Shown: in pieces, positions 23,501 through 27,918 of the stretch
Layout: every line of letters starts with the position of its first letter
Position numbering within the stretch: the stretch's first letter is position 1
Source: a virus
DNA length: 47,467 nt
Reading direction: 5' to 3' (one strand)
Virus record (IMG/VR): IMGVR_UViG_3300042391_000951
Location: 1-47,467 of that record
Notes under the pieces: model-generated
Told to the model about the DNA's origin: nothing
Databases searched by the model: none
What the model saw: only the letters and a program-made list of their open reading frames with translations
Made by a program: the position numbers and the translations under genes

Positions 23501-23994
23501 CTGGACTGTTGCGTGGAACTGCTGGTACTGCGGCTGCTGATCATGACGTGGGCACAGACGTATACGATACTGGACGCGGAAACTTGTTGCCAGAGCAGTA
23601 TCAAGACTATGTGGTCAAAGACAACAGCATGGGCGATGGTACAACCACTGTGTTCTACGCTCCAAGTATTGTGTTTGAAGATTTCTTGGACTCCAGCAGT
23701 GAGCGTCCTGCAATTGAAGTTTATGTGGGCGGCACCCGTCAATACGCTTATAGTGATACTAGCGCAACTTCAAAGTATCGATATTTTGTAACTGACTTTG
23801 ACCCACTGGCGGTGGACTTTATTGTGGATAACAATGTAATACCTCCACTCACAGCCCCAGCAGCCGGCGAAGAAGTAACGATCTTGGTACGTCAAGGAAT
23901 CAGCTGGTATCAGCCAGGACTAACCACTGCTAGCGACGGTATTGCCCTGCAAGATACAGAAACGTTCCAGGCAAGGTTCTTGCGTGGTCTATAA
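8587..23994 (+). CDS. Giant multidomain tail/baseplate structural protein (5135 aa)
   Basis: A single open frame of 15.4 kb directly after gp6, where marine T4-like phages carry a very large virion protein (sometimes labelled VrlC; recalled, not checked). Visible parts in order: N-terminal wedge-like region (1-180); two cupredoxin-like modules (about 181-380); many copies of a beta module of the type (V)x(V/I)DgxxQxxxxDYT (for example near residues 1280, 2660, 2820, 2945); a CBM5/12-like aromatic module (about 1965-2003); seven FG-GAP-like blades (2371-3339) with inserted domains, one of them aromatic (3083-3125); another CBM5/12-like module (4125-4164); a widespread phage module TYTIASLGTTNFTAIG (4573 on); a segment GVVTINGERIMYR near 4955; and the C-terminus ALQDTETFQARFLRGL. 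The composition suits an extended, mostly beta fibre or baseplate arm that contacts the host surface. No enzyme active site was recognised. No frameshift or internal stop occurs. Confidence 0.85.
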   Translation: MATVRSVDFLPEIFQTDANKQFLRATLDQLIQEPKFKKTQGFIGRTVGPGVNPNDKYVVEPTDTRANYQLEPGVISLVPDTDTIQNAITYPGLNDAIGFQGGNNGRPDRLYESEYYSWDPFVDFDSFVNFSQYFWLPNGPEVVDVAATGVATSDNFIVDRENGVYTFSGVAGENPIIELVRGGSYTFQVAQNNKETVNYRVRNQGISSYVIDFQNNPTLTLSRGNTYVFNLTLNGDFPFWIKTAPVTGLGSPYNSGVSRNGAVTGLVTFTVPQDAPDTLYYISQTQSNMQGELNIVDGVPGTGPGFWIQAAPGVSGLIPTTPNISSRDVFGVTGNGEDLGTIVFNVPSKTAQSFYYDLNPITSIDLITGLKFDEINNQPVDQFILQYGGIDGITNLNGRTLIFTNPLTDDTDGGWLRTTLFDPLEPGAANNGLAGSFDSLPYDQTLIIEPEQRYQRWQISYVNVAGTNYLYCSKIADIAPLDKFNIGYGNTYSNTQWYKDATGTFKQVPLLTAVQDTLYYQDGTDPEIFGTIKLLEQTGASTLFVDQILGRKTYTSPNGVEFSNGLKVRFTSDVSPASYGSGTTSITYTETESGTNYITSNSSNNLYVGEQIVFNSPSLGGLLPGQTYYVRSIAASGLKFTVSTVDGGPAVSLLTGTGTAFATSISNVEYYVSGVGTSIELLPVRDFTTPETYVVDAFDSTIATEPDQLDYLTISRASKDLNAWTRSNRWFHIDVINATADYNNSVAVLDNNYRAKRPVIQFRPGIRLWNMGTSGKAPVDIIDFDETDAFSNIEGSTSYSTDGYTFVEGTRVIFAADTDADVRDKIYIVSFVTPDTVAPLIAQPIIVLTLAADGLISLDQSTVCLYGNSLQGLTFWYDGTEWTQAQQKTGVQQAPLFNVYDPQSVSFGDGTKYQSTTFAGSKLFSYAVGDSSILDPVLQFPLQYLNINNVGDIVFVNNLYNDTFLYVVDNVSVTSDISSGSVREYTTRETYQKLLGWQTAISDSKVYQQFKFSYSGTTLKLDVSVLNQVTSAVPVIKVYFGSEFQDPGTYTYITTSNSTTITLNGTYVLGDIIEVLALSNQTSQAAFYQVPNNLESNPLNANSPNFTLGTIRQHYQSICENLLTLRGPVNGANNTRDLGDIIPYGLTILQQSSPLTLAGYFMRSQDYNIFAALQYNSQEYLKFKAQMLDSVISQNIGFNSTAQILDTAIQNITLGKLDSQPFYWGDMIPQGVTTYSNSYTVSFITRPTFDTVQVYNFESANYLGLCVYINDVILVRGVDYDVATDGPRLTITRTLNLGDIVLINEYSETYGAFVPNTPTKMGLYPAYIPVITDQVTSTGTETVIIGHDGSVTKAFGDLRDEVLLEFEKRVYSNLKLDGNPVPITIEEVLPGEFRETGFTFEEINTIFAQDLLSYCGWNKLDYKTQNFSANNEFTWNYSTATNKLNNENLLGAWRGIYRYFYDTQQPSLSPWEMLGLAEKPLWWEGRYGTAPYTSDNLVLWDDLEAGYVADPVAPFYRPEYARPGLTKVIPVDDQGNLVSPFVSVVSNYQENQFQKSWAIGDGGPVEASWWNSSAYPFSVMHVLAVTRPAKFFALFADRDRYKYNEDYQQYLYDNRYRLDANGVQVYGNGVSKASFMDWIVDFNRQTGINSTDALQADLKSLDVRLCYRMASFSDKQYIKLYTEKSSPNSTNTALQIPDESYNVLLYKNQPFDRVIYSSVAVQKVAGGYAVFGYGNSQPYFNILESKAVGKMQTITTSGITIKVPTFYTDNVVQVPYGFIFTNATSVADFLLSYGQFLQRQGLAFTNIANGYVLDWGRMVNEFLYWTAQGWGEDAIINLNPLAAGLDITRPQAIVDSVNAETTENLILDQNSREISSRNLNVVRLGNYFSIQPLSTQSLSYIDLRYTNYEHMIVLDNQSVFGDLIYDPITGARQSRLNLIAATSDEWNGSVDAPGFILNQDNVEEWTGLRTYTKGEIVKYKNVYWSALTIVQPTDKFDFNVWTQSDFTQTEIGLLPNLANKANQLANSYDINQANLEGDNDLLSYGLTGFRPRQYMSALNLDDVSQLNVYRQFIGDKGSVLSAELFKSANLGKESADYDIFENWAVQRAVYGANANRSFFELRLNRALLNPNPSLIQVVIPQQQSSADQQILLSAVWRQSYKLTSPDILPTTIELPTDIGLPTAGYVNLDDADITVFDINNPASLNANIDNIEVGTSIWVAKVNSYDWNIYRAQAVPGVIQHVCDNLNGTSRVIFSQNHGLVAGNKLIIKFFDTEINGVYQVLSVSNLTTVNISFRFTGSRTVANGSGLGYTLQTMRVSQASDVINLPYANNILPGAKVWVDDNGQGLWEVLEKNEVFSDVTSLSPILLDAGEQYGSSVAQAQNRLAALVGSPRYGFGNVSDPELAQGALYLYVKAYTDQYQPVTPLGNTDAVFKLDATGIRGYGNAVDFGNQAWAIAGASNSTDQLSMSIIAASGDGSTVTITFPTMTSAPFSIGDSVVITGVNPDSYNGTWTLTNCTSSQLQFASTNTNIYLSGGKITQNSNYSTQVGTACVIYRDPALGQPGAVPFAQWQLLTPPAVTSPFGAPGTREFGYSVAMSLDERWAYVGSPATNEVHAYGRVDYENQFARARGDGVTKTYNIADRIQINASTQLKITIDGTIQTLGTNYTVAPSLGSVTFTIAPPADTLIDIQRIFTQQLDAQNYYDVIQSATSGSGTGAKFTIVRVRGQVGQTPGGEGSVGTTSLGSGYAVNDTIDIAASTFGGGSSPANDIVLTVLTVGTGGALGLFSIAYTAPTLTSTFSLNEYFFTATTINSFSVTVDDALQRPNLDYTFNTTTDDLRFENVPPAGSVIIVNAQGYFEYVSTIDTSDVPGGLVAGDRFGESIAITTDGRQIMVGAPDSGINGETESGAVYIFDRNVQKFIYNSDNSTISGYEFTLLGTPVGPISVIVNNVFLQNEYTTLPSAPNTFEWNGANTVTINAELQTGDIVEIETNQFRFVQRVDQETAAEFSNFGQAVDICPYNCSLYVGEPNSSVQVFKGGIVERNVNQSRIYGTTTATTANPTLAAASTIRVNDMDVLVPGSWSSASTYPVNTVVTNTVGSTTTIYLSLQAVPALTLITNTSYWQVITSTTVLASVNVRALAAQINVSVPNVSATVDVNGYMTIAVKNNDAAAEFNKVQVAPGSGSGTSFNNLGFETFVWTQNILSPYPVDYAQFGGSVSIDDSAVNLVVGAPNGTLYLETVFDDGTTFFDSGSTIFFTIIVQSGAAYTFDYLPSSSLVVTNPGKFVFGQQVSNSEVQSLDSFGVAVNYTGGVLMVGAPKNDVGDSTSAFGAVFVFENPNRLPAWTIQTIEQPVVDVRLLNSVFLYDRISSAVTEHLDWLNPLQGKILGAARQNIDYIGAVDPASYNVGPLNVRGTTWVGGHLGEIWWDTSSVRFIDPNQDDITYAARRWSQVFPGSEIDVYQWIVSSVPPAQYIGEGVIKDTLSYVVNSRLTKDGTIATDYYFWVRGITVTATALGKTLPASTVANYIENPRASGIPYVAPINASTIAIYNSGDYIEAQDTIIHIEFDRELTNDNVHVEYELIPQDRADGFLSGNLYRKLQDSFCGVDSFGNLVPDPNLSIAERYGVQFRPRQSMFVDRFAALKNYLNRCNTVLAQYTIAESRSFNLLNSAEPEPGSSTGLWNLRVANLEILGFQNIYTVPLGYRYLVVTDSSNRGLWTIYTVENSDQIPGERALILTRVQGYNTPDYWSYIDWYRPGYNSSTKVITEVPVFSSLTTLEVAVGSSVKVTANAQGKWEIYLRTDLGYERVGLQDGTIEFSAELHDYALGRFGFDVEVFDAQYYDQEPVIETRKVIQAINEELFVDDLAIQRNKALVLMFNYVLSEFSAPEWLVKTSLIDVDHRIRDLVPYQNYVRDNQEFVSDYIQEVKPYHVSVREFNLKYTGFDEFFGDMSDFDVPAYYDVSLEVPQYVSPILLPYYHSDSFNAAFNTKSDVPANSTVWTSWPWSQWYNNYLLTLDDIRMIEFGVGYTEAPQVVITGSATVPATAVAVINSVGQVVAINIVDAGSGYNATPTVTFNGGNGSGAKAYPIMNYDAVTDTPTGLVRSFKTVIKYDRFQYVSSVLTWSPDGTYQDGTLVRYEDRVWQASSPDSTAVVGPDFNLEDWTPVNAGTYNNGLGLTGVDRTMGLYVAGVNNPGLELPLLIDGVDYPGVQVYGDYFLGNPTFVDAEYTSEFTDATLGDRFSDINADGGQFIGPYEGHAPEELVNGSEYDTLDFRVYTRPGSDWSFDGHGFQLGSRRFIFTPALTSTFSWADVVDRPVEIVVSNQTQGVDLRKNIDYSVDYNEQTITINTGVADGEIINITVYELGGGSQLFRNNYNGGDVGDSVVIPVNSVEITDIAVFSNGELTTGISWEPYVDSVTWDIVDPYSKFDTVKSTAAFAGSVTGTTLTVTAVTSGTVIAGQFITGAYVESNTFVVDQIEPLLFGETLGGIGRYNVTVSQTGFPGNIVGASFYRALQNVPAGTNITETLYWFKFVPTLQTLVNFGTTYTGAEGLALVAFSLTTVSAGNFAVGNTYTIASLGTTNFTAIGAASNTVGTQFTATGVGTGSGTATYDYSWSTPQVQYFVVDNNTVSTKTFILTNSLQGSNNANMIVTRNGLRLRPYEGIEWFGDGSSTEFGLPQRGGFGQDIIDAPNDIFVWVDNVLQPQSFGAQSGTYSVSNYTGSNTPGRQVVFNDPPPAGVRILISVDTQADYTIISNQLQIITSVNVGDSIAVTTWNDTAQQAPLTLVFQGPIVTGVTVAEGYDSTVFDAAAISETPGSFDFSTGTAVANNDFWLERAGVEASRLWVTLDGQRLFEGQDFVVAGEYLELSSGAIGTLQILAVTEFTSSLVPEAMAFRIFQDMRGVQATYRITAATSTFVAQPIGQTDSVIYVDDVRKLSEPALDVGIFGVVTINGERIMYRTVNYDNNSITGLLRGTAGTAAADHDVGTDVYDTGRGNLLPEQYQDYVVKDNSMGDGTTTVFYAPSIVFEDFLDSSSERPAIEVYVGGTRQYAYSDTSATSKYRYFVTDFDPLAVDFIVDNNVIPPLTAPAAGEEVTILVRQGISWYQPGLTTASDGIALQDTETFQARFLRGL
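15697..18603 (+). repeat. Seven FG-GAP-like blades inside the giant tail protein
   Basis: Seven degenerate copies of the pattern (F/Y)Gx(S/A)V...(L/I/Y)xVG(A/S)P...V(Y/F) are spread over residues about 2371-3339. The clearest are EFGYSVAMSLDERWAYVGSP (2585), RFGESIAITTDGRQIMVGAP (2879), NFGQAVDICPYNCSLYVGEP (3011), QFGGSVSIDDSAVNLVVGAP (3214) and SFGVAVNYTGGVLMVGAP (3303); two weaker ones start near 2371 and 2439. FG-GAP repeats form the seven-bladed propeller of integrin alpha chains. The copy number of seven fits one closed propeller, with beta modules inserted between blades. Confidence 0.65.
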
Positions 23995-23998
23995 CCTA

Positions 23999-24006
23999 GG
24001 TAAATA
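23999..24006 (+). promoter_or_regulatory. Weak late promoter-like element (GGTAAATA)
   Basis: Six of eight bases match TATAAATA, located between the giant gene and the 49-aa gene. Initiation would fall near 24012, two bases before ATG 24014, so it would mainly supply the strong ribosome binding site of the gene at 24160. Weaker than the elements at 5102 and 24761. Confidence 0.3.
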
Positions 24007-24013
24007 AAATATC

Positions 24014-24163
24014 ATGTCAACTACCCCGCAAAAACAGACCGCACAACCCGCCCCACAGGCCAAACCGCGCCGACCCAACGAAACTGGGTCGATCAGCGTA
24101 CAAGCTCACATGCGTATTTTTGATCCAAAAACACAGAAAACATACGTGGAGGGACGAGCATGA
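24014..24163 (+). CDS. Small conserved-looking virion-operon protein (49 aa)
   Basis: ATG at 24014 to TGA at 24161-24163 encodes 49 residues: a Gln/Pro/Ala-rich basic first half (TPQKQTAQPAPQAKPRRP) and a structured second half (GSISVQAHMRIFDPKTQKTY). The stop overlaps the next start as ATGA at 24160. The second half resembles the N-terminal strand pair of the next protein (MRIFDPKTQKTYVEGRA against VKIHNPKTGEVLVDKKNA), so the two may be paralogous pieces or join the same beta sheet. No strong ribosome binding site precedes the ATG. A frameshift fusion with the next gene was considered, but no slippery sequence is seen and the next gene has its own strong ribosome binding site. Function unknown; likely a structural or chaperone partner. 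Confidence 0.6.
   Translation: MSTTPQKQTAQPAPQAKPRRPNETGSISVQAHMRIFDPKTQKTYVEGRA
24148..24153 (+). promoter_or_regulatory. Ribosome binding site GGAGGG deciding the 24160 start
   Basis: GGAGGG lies 6 bases before ATG 24160, inside the 49-aa coding region. It is the strongest ribosome binding site seen in the window and shows that the 24160 gene is translated on its own and not only by read-through or frameshift. Confidence 0.7.
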
Positions 24164-24765
24164 TAGTACCCGGATTGTGCAAGATTGAGGGATTTGTAAA
24201 GATACACAACCCCAAAACTGGTGAAGTTCTAGTGGACAAAAAGAACGCAATTCACTATGAAAACATTTCAGTGGCCATGGCACAAACTCTTAGTGATCGT
24301 GGCCTGGGATACATATACGAAATGGCATTTGGCAACGGCGGTAGCTCAGTAGACCCCACTGGCGTTATCACATACTTGCCCCCAAACACCACAGGCCAAA
24401 ACGCTGACCTGTACAACCAAACTTATTCTAAAGTTGTAAACGATAACTCTGCGGCAGACACTGACCCGGCCAACAACAAAATGACAGTTTTGCACACAGC
24501 CGGCAATGTTTATACAGATATCTTAGTAACTTGTTTGTTGGACTATGGCGAGCCCCCAGAACAGCAGGCATTTGACAACTCAACCAACTTCAACGGTGAG
24601 TTTGTTTTTGATGAACTTGGGCTAAAATCATGGAACGGGGCCGCAGATAATTTGCGCTTGATCACTCATGTGATTTTCCACCCCGTACAAAAGAGTTTGA
24701 ACCGTCAAATTCAAATTGACTACACATTGAGAATTCAGACGTTGAGCAATATCAACGCTGTATAA
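24160..24765 (+). CDS. Putative virion structural protein (201 aa)
   Basis: 201 residues, beta-rich, without signal peptide or membrane segment. It begins CKIEGFVKIHNPKTGEVLVDKKNAIHYENISVAMAQTLSDRG, a start I associate with conserved hypothetical virion proteins found next to the giant tail protein in marine T4-like phages (recalled, not checked). The end reads LITHVIFHPVQKSLNRQIQIDYTLRIQTLS, again strand-like. It lies between the giant tail gene and the tail fibre, and the fibre gene's late-promoter element overlaps its last codons. A baseplate or fibre-attachment role (the position of T4 gp8 to gp10) is inferred from context only. ATG 24160 is chosen because of the GGAGGG six bases upstream and the ATGA overlap. 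Confidence 0.75.
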   Translation: MIVPGLCKIEGFVKIHNPKTGEVLVDKKNAIHYENISVAMAQTLSDRGLGYIYEMAFGNGGSSVDPTGVITYLPPNTTGQNADLYNQTYSKVVNDNSAADTDPANNKMTVLHTAGNVYTDILVTCLLDYGEPPEQQAFDNSTNFNGEFVFDELGLKSWNGAADNLRLITHVIFHPVQKSLNRQIQIDYTLRIQTLSNINAV

Positions 24766-24768
24766 ATA
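24761..24768 (+). promoter_or_regulatory. T4-type late promoter, perfect consensus TATAAATA
   Basis: Exact match to the T4 late promoter, placed 24 bases before the tail-fibre ATG. Initiation would be near 24774, giving a 19-base leader with AGGA (24776-24779). It overlaps the stop codon of the preceding gene. Confidence 0.75.
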
Positions 24769-24792
24769 TAGAAATAGGAACAGGTAACTGAC

Positions 24793-26583
24793 ATGGCTTA
24801 TGTAATTAACTTAACTGACGGCAGCACGTTTGCAACAATCGCAGACGGTACCGTCAACACTGCCAGTAGCATGATATTGGTGGGTAAAAACTACGCCGGT
24901 TACGGCGAGTTTTTAGACGAAAACTTTATTCACTTGCTAGAATGTGGATCAAACACCACAGCACCGGCAGCACCGCTGACTGGGCAACTGTGGTGGGACA
25001 AGACCAACAACTTGCTCAAAGTCTATAACGGCACAACATTTAAAACAATTTCAGCGGCAACTGCAAGTGCAACAGCACCTACTTCCAACGTTGCTGGTGA
25101 CCTGTGGTACGATTCAGTTAACCAACAGTTGAAAGTCTACACTGGAGCGGCATTTATTGTAGTTGGTCCAGCATTCACAAGCTCACAAGGTACTACTGGT
25201 GCTATTCCTGAAACCATTAATGACTCTGGTTCCACCCCGCACTTTATTACCAGCTTGTATGTTAACTCAACACGAGTAGCTATTGTTAGTAAAGACGCCA
25301 GCTTTACCCCAGCGGCACCTATTAACACAACCTTTCCCACAATCTTTTGCGGTATCACACTGGCCAGTTCTGGTCTGGGTGCCACTGCTGTGTTTGCTGG
25401 TAGTGCAACCAACGCCCAGTTGCTTGACAACTTGGACAGCACTGACTTCATGCGAGCCACAGCCAACACTGCAACCACTGGTACTGTCAAGGTATTGAAT
25501 GACACTGGTTTCTTTGTTGGTACAGCCAACGTATTCAACGTCAACACCACAGCCACTGATGCCAATATCAAGAGTGATATTTCAGGCGGTAACTTGCGTA
25601 TTCAAGCCAACGTGGGCGGAACTACATTTACTGTGGCTCAGGCCCTGGGTGCCACTGGTGTATTTGCCGTGAGCAATGCAATGACCGTGGGCACCACAGC
25701 CAGCGTGACTGGTAACATCACTGGCGGTAACATTGTCACTGCTGGTTTGGTAACATCAACTGGTAACGTTCGTGGTGGTAACATTGTTAGTGTTGCAACA
25801 GTTTCGGGCGTTAGTATTGTGGCCAGCGGTAACGTTGACGGCGGTAACATTCAAACTTCTGGTTTGGTCAGCGCCACAGGTAACGTTACATCAGCCGCTA
25901 ATATTGCTGGTACATATTTCATTGGTAACGGTTCGCAACTGACAGGCTTGAGCTTGGGTGTTAGCGTTACCAAATTCGTTAACGGTACCACTGAAGGTAA
26001 CGTTGGTGCCACAAACGGTAACATCAACTTCAACGTGGGCGGTGTAGCCAACGTTGTGGTAATTGACACAAACACTGTGTATGCCAACATTGTTAGTGTG
26101 CGATCAATTGCCAAGACTGGTACCAACGCAGTTGGTAACATTGGTTCTAGTTCCAACTACTTTAACCAAGTGTTTGCCACAGCCACAACAGCCTTGTACG
26201 CTGACGTTGCAGAACGCTTTGAAGCTGATGAATTGCTTGAGCCTGGCACAGTTGTTGAACTGGGCGGTGTCAAAGAAATCACACGTTCCACAACTGATTT
26301 GAGTGAAAATGTGTTTGGCGTGATAAGTACTAGACCAGCATACACCATGAACGGTGGCGCAGGCGAAGATGACACTCACCCCAAGGTAGCTATGACTGGT
26401 CGAGTACCAGTAAAAGTCATTGGCTACATCAAGAAAGGCGACAGATTGGTGTCTGCAGGTGAAGGCCTAGCAAGATCTGCCGCACCTGGTGAAGCAACAG
26501 CTTTCAACACAATTGGCCGAGCCTTGGTTGACAAACACACCCCAGAATCAGGTACAATTGAAGCTATTGTAACAATAAAATAA
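24793..26583 (+). CDS. Tail fibre protein with repeat shaft and C-terminal Peptidase_G2-like domain
   Basis: 596 residues. The N-terminus (MAYVINLTDGSTF, GKNYAGYGEFLDENFIHLLE) is the standard start of a marine T4-like tail-fibre family. Two copies of a module P(x)GxLW(W/Y)D....LKVY(N/T)G..F follow at 59-86 and 96-124. The shaft (about 290-400) is a run of Gly/Asn/Val repeats (GNITGGNIVTAG, GNVRGGNIVSVA, GNVDGGNIQTSG), as in fibrous beta-helical tail proteins. From about 445 the sequence changes to GSSSNYFNQVFATATTALYADVAERFE and then a compact domain (GVISTRPAYTMNG, VAMTGRVPVKVIGYIKKGDRLV). This end resembles the Peptidase_G2-type C-terminal domain that trims phage fibres or serves as a tip; the assignment is by memory of the family. 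The product probably contacts the host receptor. Confidence 0.8.
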   Translation: MAYVINLTDGSTFATIADGTVNTASSMILVGKNYAGYGEFLDENFIHLLECGSNTTAPAAPLTGQLWWDKTNNLLKVYNGTTFKTISAATASATAPTSNVAGDLWYDSVNQQLKVYTGAAFIVVGPAFTSSQGTTGAIPETINDSGSTPHFITSLYVNSTRVAIVSKDASFTPAAPINTTFPTIFCGITLASSGLGATAVFAGSATNAQLLDNLDSTDFMRATANTATTGTVKVLNDTGFFVGTANVFNVNTTATDANIKSDISGGNLRIQANVGGTTFTVAQALGATGVFAVSNAMTVGTTASVTGNITGGNIVTAGLVTSTGNVRGGNIVSVATVSGVSIVASGNVDGGNIQTSGLVSATGNVTSAANIAGTYFIGNGSQLTGLSLGVSVTKFVNGTTEGNVGATNGNINFNVGGVANVVVIDTNTVYANIVSVRSIAKTGTNAVGNIGSSSNYFNQVFATATTALYADVAERFEADELLEPGTVVELGGVKEITRSTTDLSENVFGVISTRPAYTMNGGAGEDDTHPKVAMTGRVPVKVIGYIKKGDRLVSAGEGLARSAAPGEATAFNTIGRALVDKHTPESGTIEAIVTIK

Positions 26584-26596
26584 GTAGGAAACAGGA

Positions 26597-27553
26597 ATGA
26601 CATACGTATCCGCAGGATTAATACAGGCCACAGACTACAATGGTTTTGTAAGTACCAATGGCGCCAACGTCAATGCTATTTGGAGTACCGGCACTAGTGA
26701 TCGTGGATATGGTCAATCTGCTATTACCACGGTAAGCGCCGCAGGAACAGTGTCAGCTACACAATGGGCCAGTTTGGTAAACACATTGGCTTCAATTGGC
26801 AGTCAGCAAAACACATCAATTGTTCCTAGAACAGCACCAACTACCGGTACGCTGGTTAGTATTTTGCCCACTATCAGCACTGACATCACCAACCTAACAA
26901 CGTTAAGAAACAATGCTGTGGCAGTGGGTGCTCAATTTACCGGCTGGTCAGGAACAAACTCAAAAACAGCCGCAACATCGGGCGCTACCTGGACCATTAC
27001 TTTTACCAATACAATTACCTGGGCCAGTGCAGATGCCGCACGTTACTTCTTCAACGCTGGCGGATTGGTCAAACTAGATGTAAGCAAAACTGCTACTGGT
27101 GCGCTGGGCGATCCTGAATGGAACGACTTGGCCAACACGCTTTGCGGTGATATCTATATTTCTGGCGCGGCAGCCAGCCATACCATTGCTGGCACAGCAT
27201 ACACCGGCGTGACCAAGGTTGGTGGTGCTGGTTTACCAAACACCCTGGCAACTACTCTGGGTTGGTACAACCTTACGACAACAAACCAAATTATCTACAA
27301 GCAGTTTGCTGACACAGCCCCATACACCAACAACTTTATCCAACATTCAGCACGTACAGCTGGAACAGGTACACAGTTGATCATAACCACATTATGGTCA
27401 GCTAGTGACGGTGATGCAATTTCGGGTGGTACTGCAAGTTCGGGTGCAACACCTGGCACAGCACCAACAACCATTGCCACCTATTTCCCGCCCAGCACAA
27501 CTTATCTAAGCAACAGCTGGGGCACACCCACTGTAGCGGCAACAACAACTTAA
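26597..27553 (+). CDS. Putative tail fibre-associated structural protein (318 aa)
   Basis: 318 residues, rich in Thr, Ala, Ser and Asn, without signal peptide. The N-terminus (YVSAGLIQATDYNGFVS...GYGQSAITTVSAAGTVSATQWASLVNTLASIG) matches a module often seen in marine T4-like virion proteins near the fibres. The middle has a beta-rich part with WTITFTNTITWASADAARYFFNAGGLVKL, and the C-terminal part has IYKQFADTAPYTNNFI and ILI-type strands, ending in a Pro/Thr-rich tail. The leader (TAGGAAACAGG) resembles that of the preceding fibre gene (TAGGAACAGG), so the two are probably expressed together. It is the last gene before the operon terminator. The exact role (fibre tip, collar or adhesin) cannot be told. 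Confidence 0.75.
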   Translation: MTYVSAGLIQATDYNGFVSTNGANVNAIWSTGTSDRGYGQSAITTVSAAGTVSATQWASLVNTLASIGSQQNTSIVPRTAPTTGTLVSILPTISTDITNLTTLRNNAVAVGAQFTGWSGTNSKTAATSGATWTITFTNTITWASADAARYFFNAGGLVKLDVSKTATGALGDPEWNDLANTLCGDIYISGAAASHTIAGTAYTGVTKVGGAGLPNTLATTLGWYNLTTTNQIIYKQFADTAPYTNNFIQHSARTAGTGTQLIITTLWSASDGDAISGGTASSGATPGTAPTTIATYFPPSTTYLSNSWGTPTVAATTT

Positions 27554-27558
27554 TCCAA

Positions 27559-27587
27559 AAAGGGGCAATTGCCCCTTTACTTTTCCC
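27559..27587 (+). terminator. Palindromic intrinsic terminator of the structural operon
   Basis: Bases 27559-27578 form a perfect 20-base palindrome (AAAGGGGCAATTGCCCCTTT) followed by ACTTTT. The GGGGC stem with an AATT loop, A-rich left flank and T-rich right flank fits an intrinsic terminator that could work in both directions. It begins 6 bases after the stop of the 318-aa gene. Confidence 0.8.
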
Positions 27588-27604
27588 TGAAATTTTGTTA
27601 TAAT
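27576..27604 (+). promoter_or_regulatory. Sigma70-like promoter of the accessory operon
   Basis: TATAAT at 27599-27604 is a perfect -10. A 4/6 match to -35 (TTTACT, 27576-27581) lies 17 bases upstream, in and just after the right arm of the terminator stem. Initiation is predicted at about 27610-27612, on or next to ATG 27610, so the first gene might be read from a leaderless message. The element differs from the TATAAATA class of the structural genes, which points to separate timing (early or middle) for the accessory operon. Confidence 0.6.
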
Positions 27605-27609
27605 ACAGC

Positions 27610-27918
27610 ATGGATACCAATGCCTTGATTGCTCACGCACGAGCAAGATTTAATCATGCGGCTTCAAAACGGCTGCTCAAAGAAAAGTACGAAGCTCGGA
27701 TGCTGTTTGCCTATGCTGGCGGCATGTGGCGTGCTGGCCCAGAATTACTGGCCCTGCTACAAAGTGTGCCTGTTGAAGATGATATTGTGTTACTGGACTT
27801 GTATGAAAATCCTGTAAAAGTATCACCACTAGAACTACAACACCTAGCAATGCAACGTTGGCAAGAGCAAATGAATGCTTGGTTAGTAGAACATGAAGAA
27901 AATGCTAGCAAACGATGA
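27610..27918 (+). CDS. Small conserved phage protein (102 aa), function unknown
   Basis: 102 residues, mostly helical and charged, no signal peptide. Readable features are a helix with FNHAASKRLLKEKYEARMLF, a short loop GGMWRAGPELL, a strand DDIVLLDLYENPVKVSP and a C-terminal helix LEHLAMQRWQEQMNAWLVEHEE-like. A similar small protein, with the same succession KEKYE.....GG.W.A...... and D..NPVKV, is common next to tail fibres in T4-like marine phages (recalled). It is the first gene after the sigma70-like promoter and overlaps the next by ATGA at 27915. A role as adaptor or assembly factor is possible but unsupported. Confidence 0.7.
   Translation: MDTNALIAHARARFNHAASKRLLKEKYEARMLFAYAGGMWRAGPELLALLQSVPVEDDIVLLDLYENPVKVSPLELQHLAMQRWQEQMNAWLVEHEENASKR

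Noticed and set aside
24014-24765. A programmed frameshift joining the 49-aa and 201-aa genes
   Set aside because: No slippery heptamer is present at the overlap and GGAGGG provides a separate start for the 201-aa gene.
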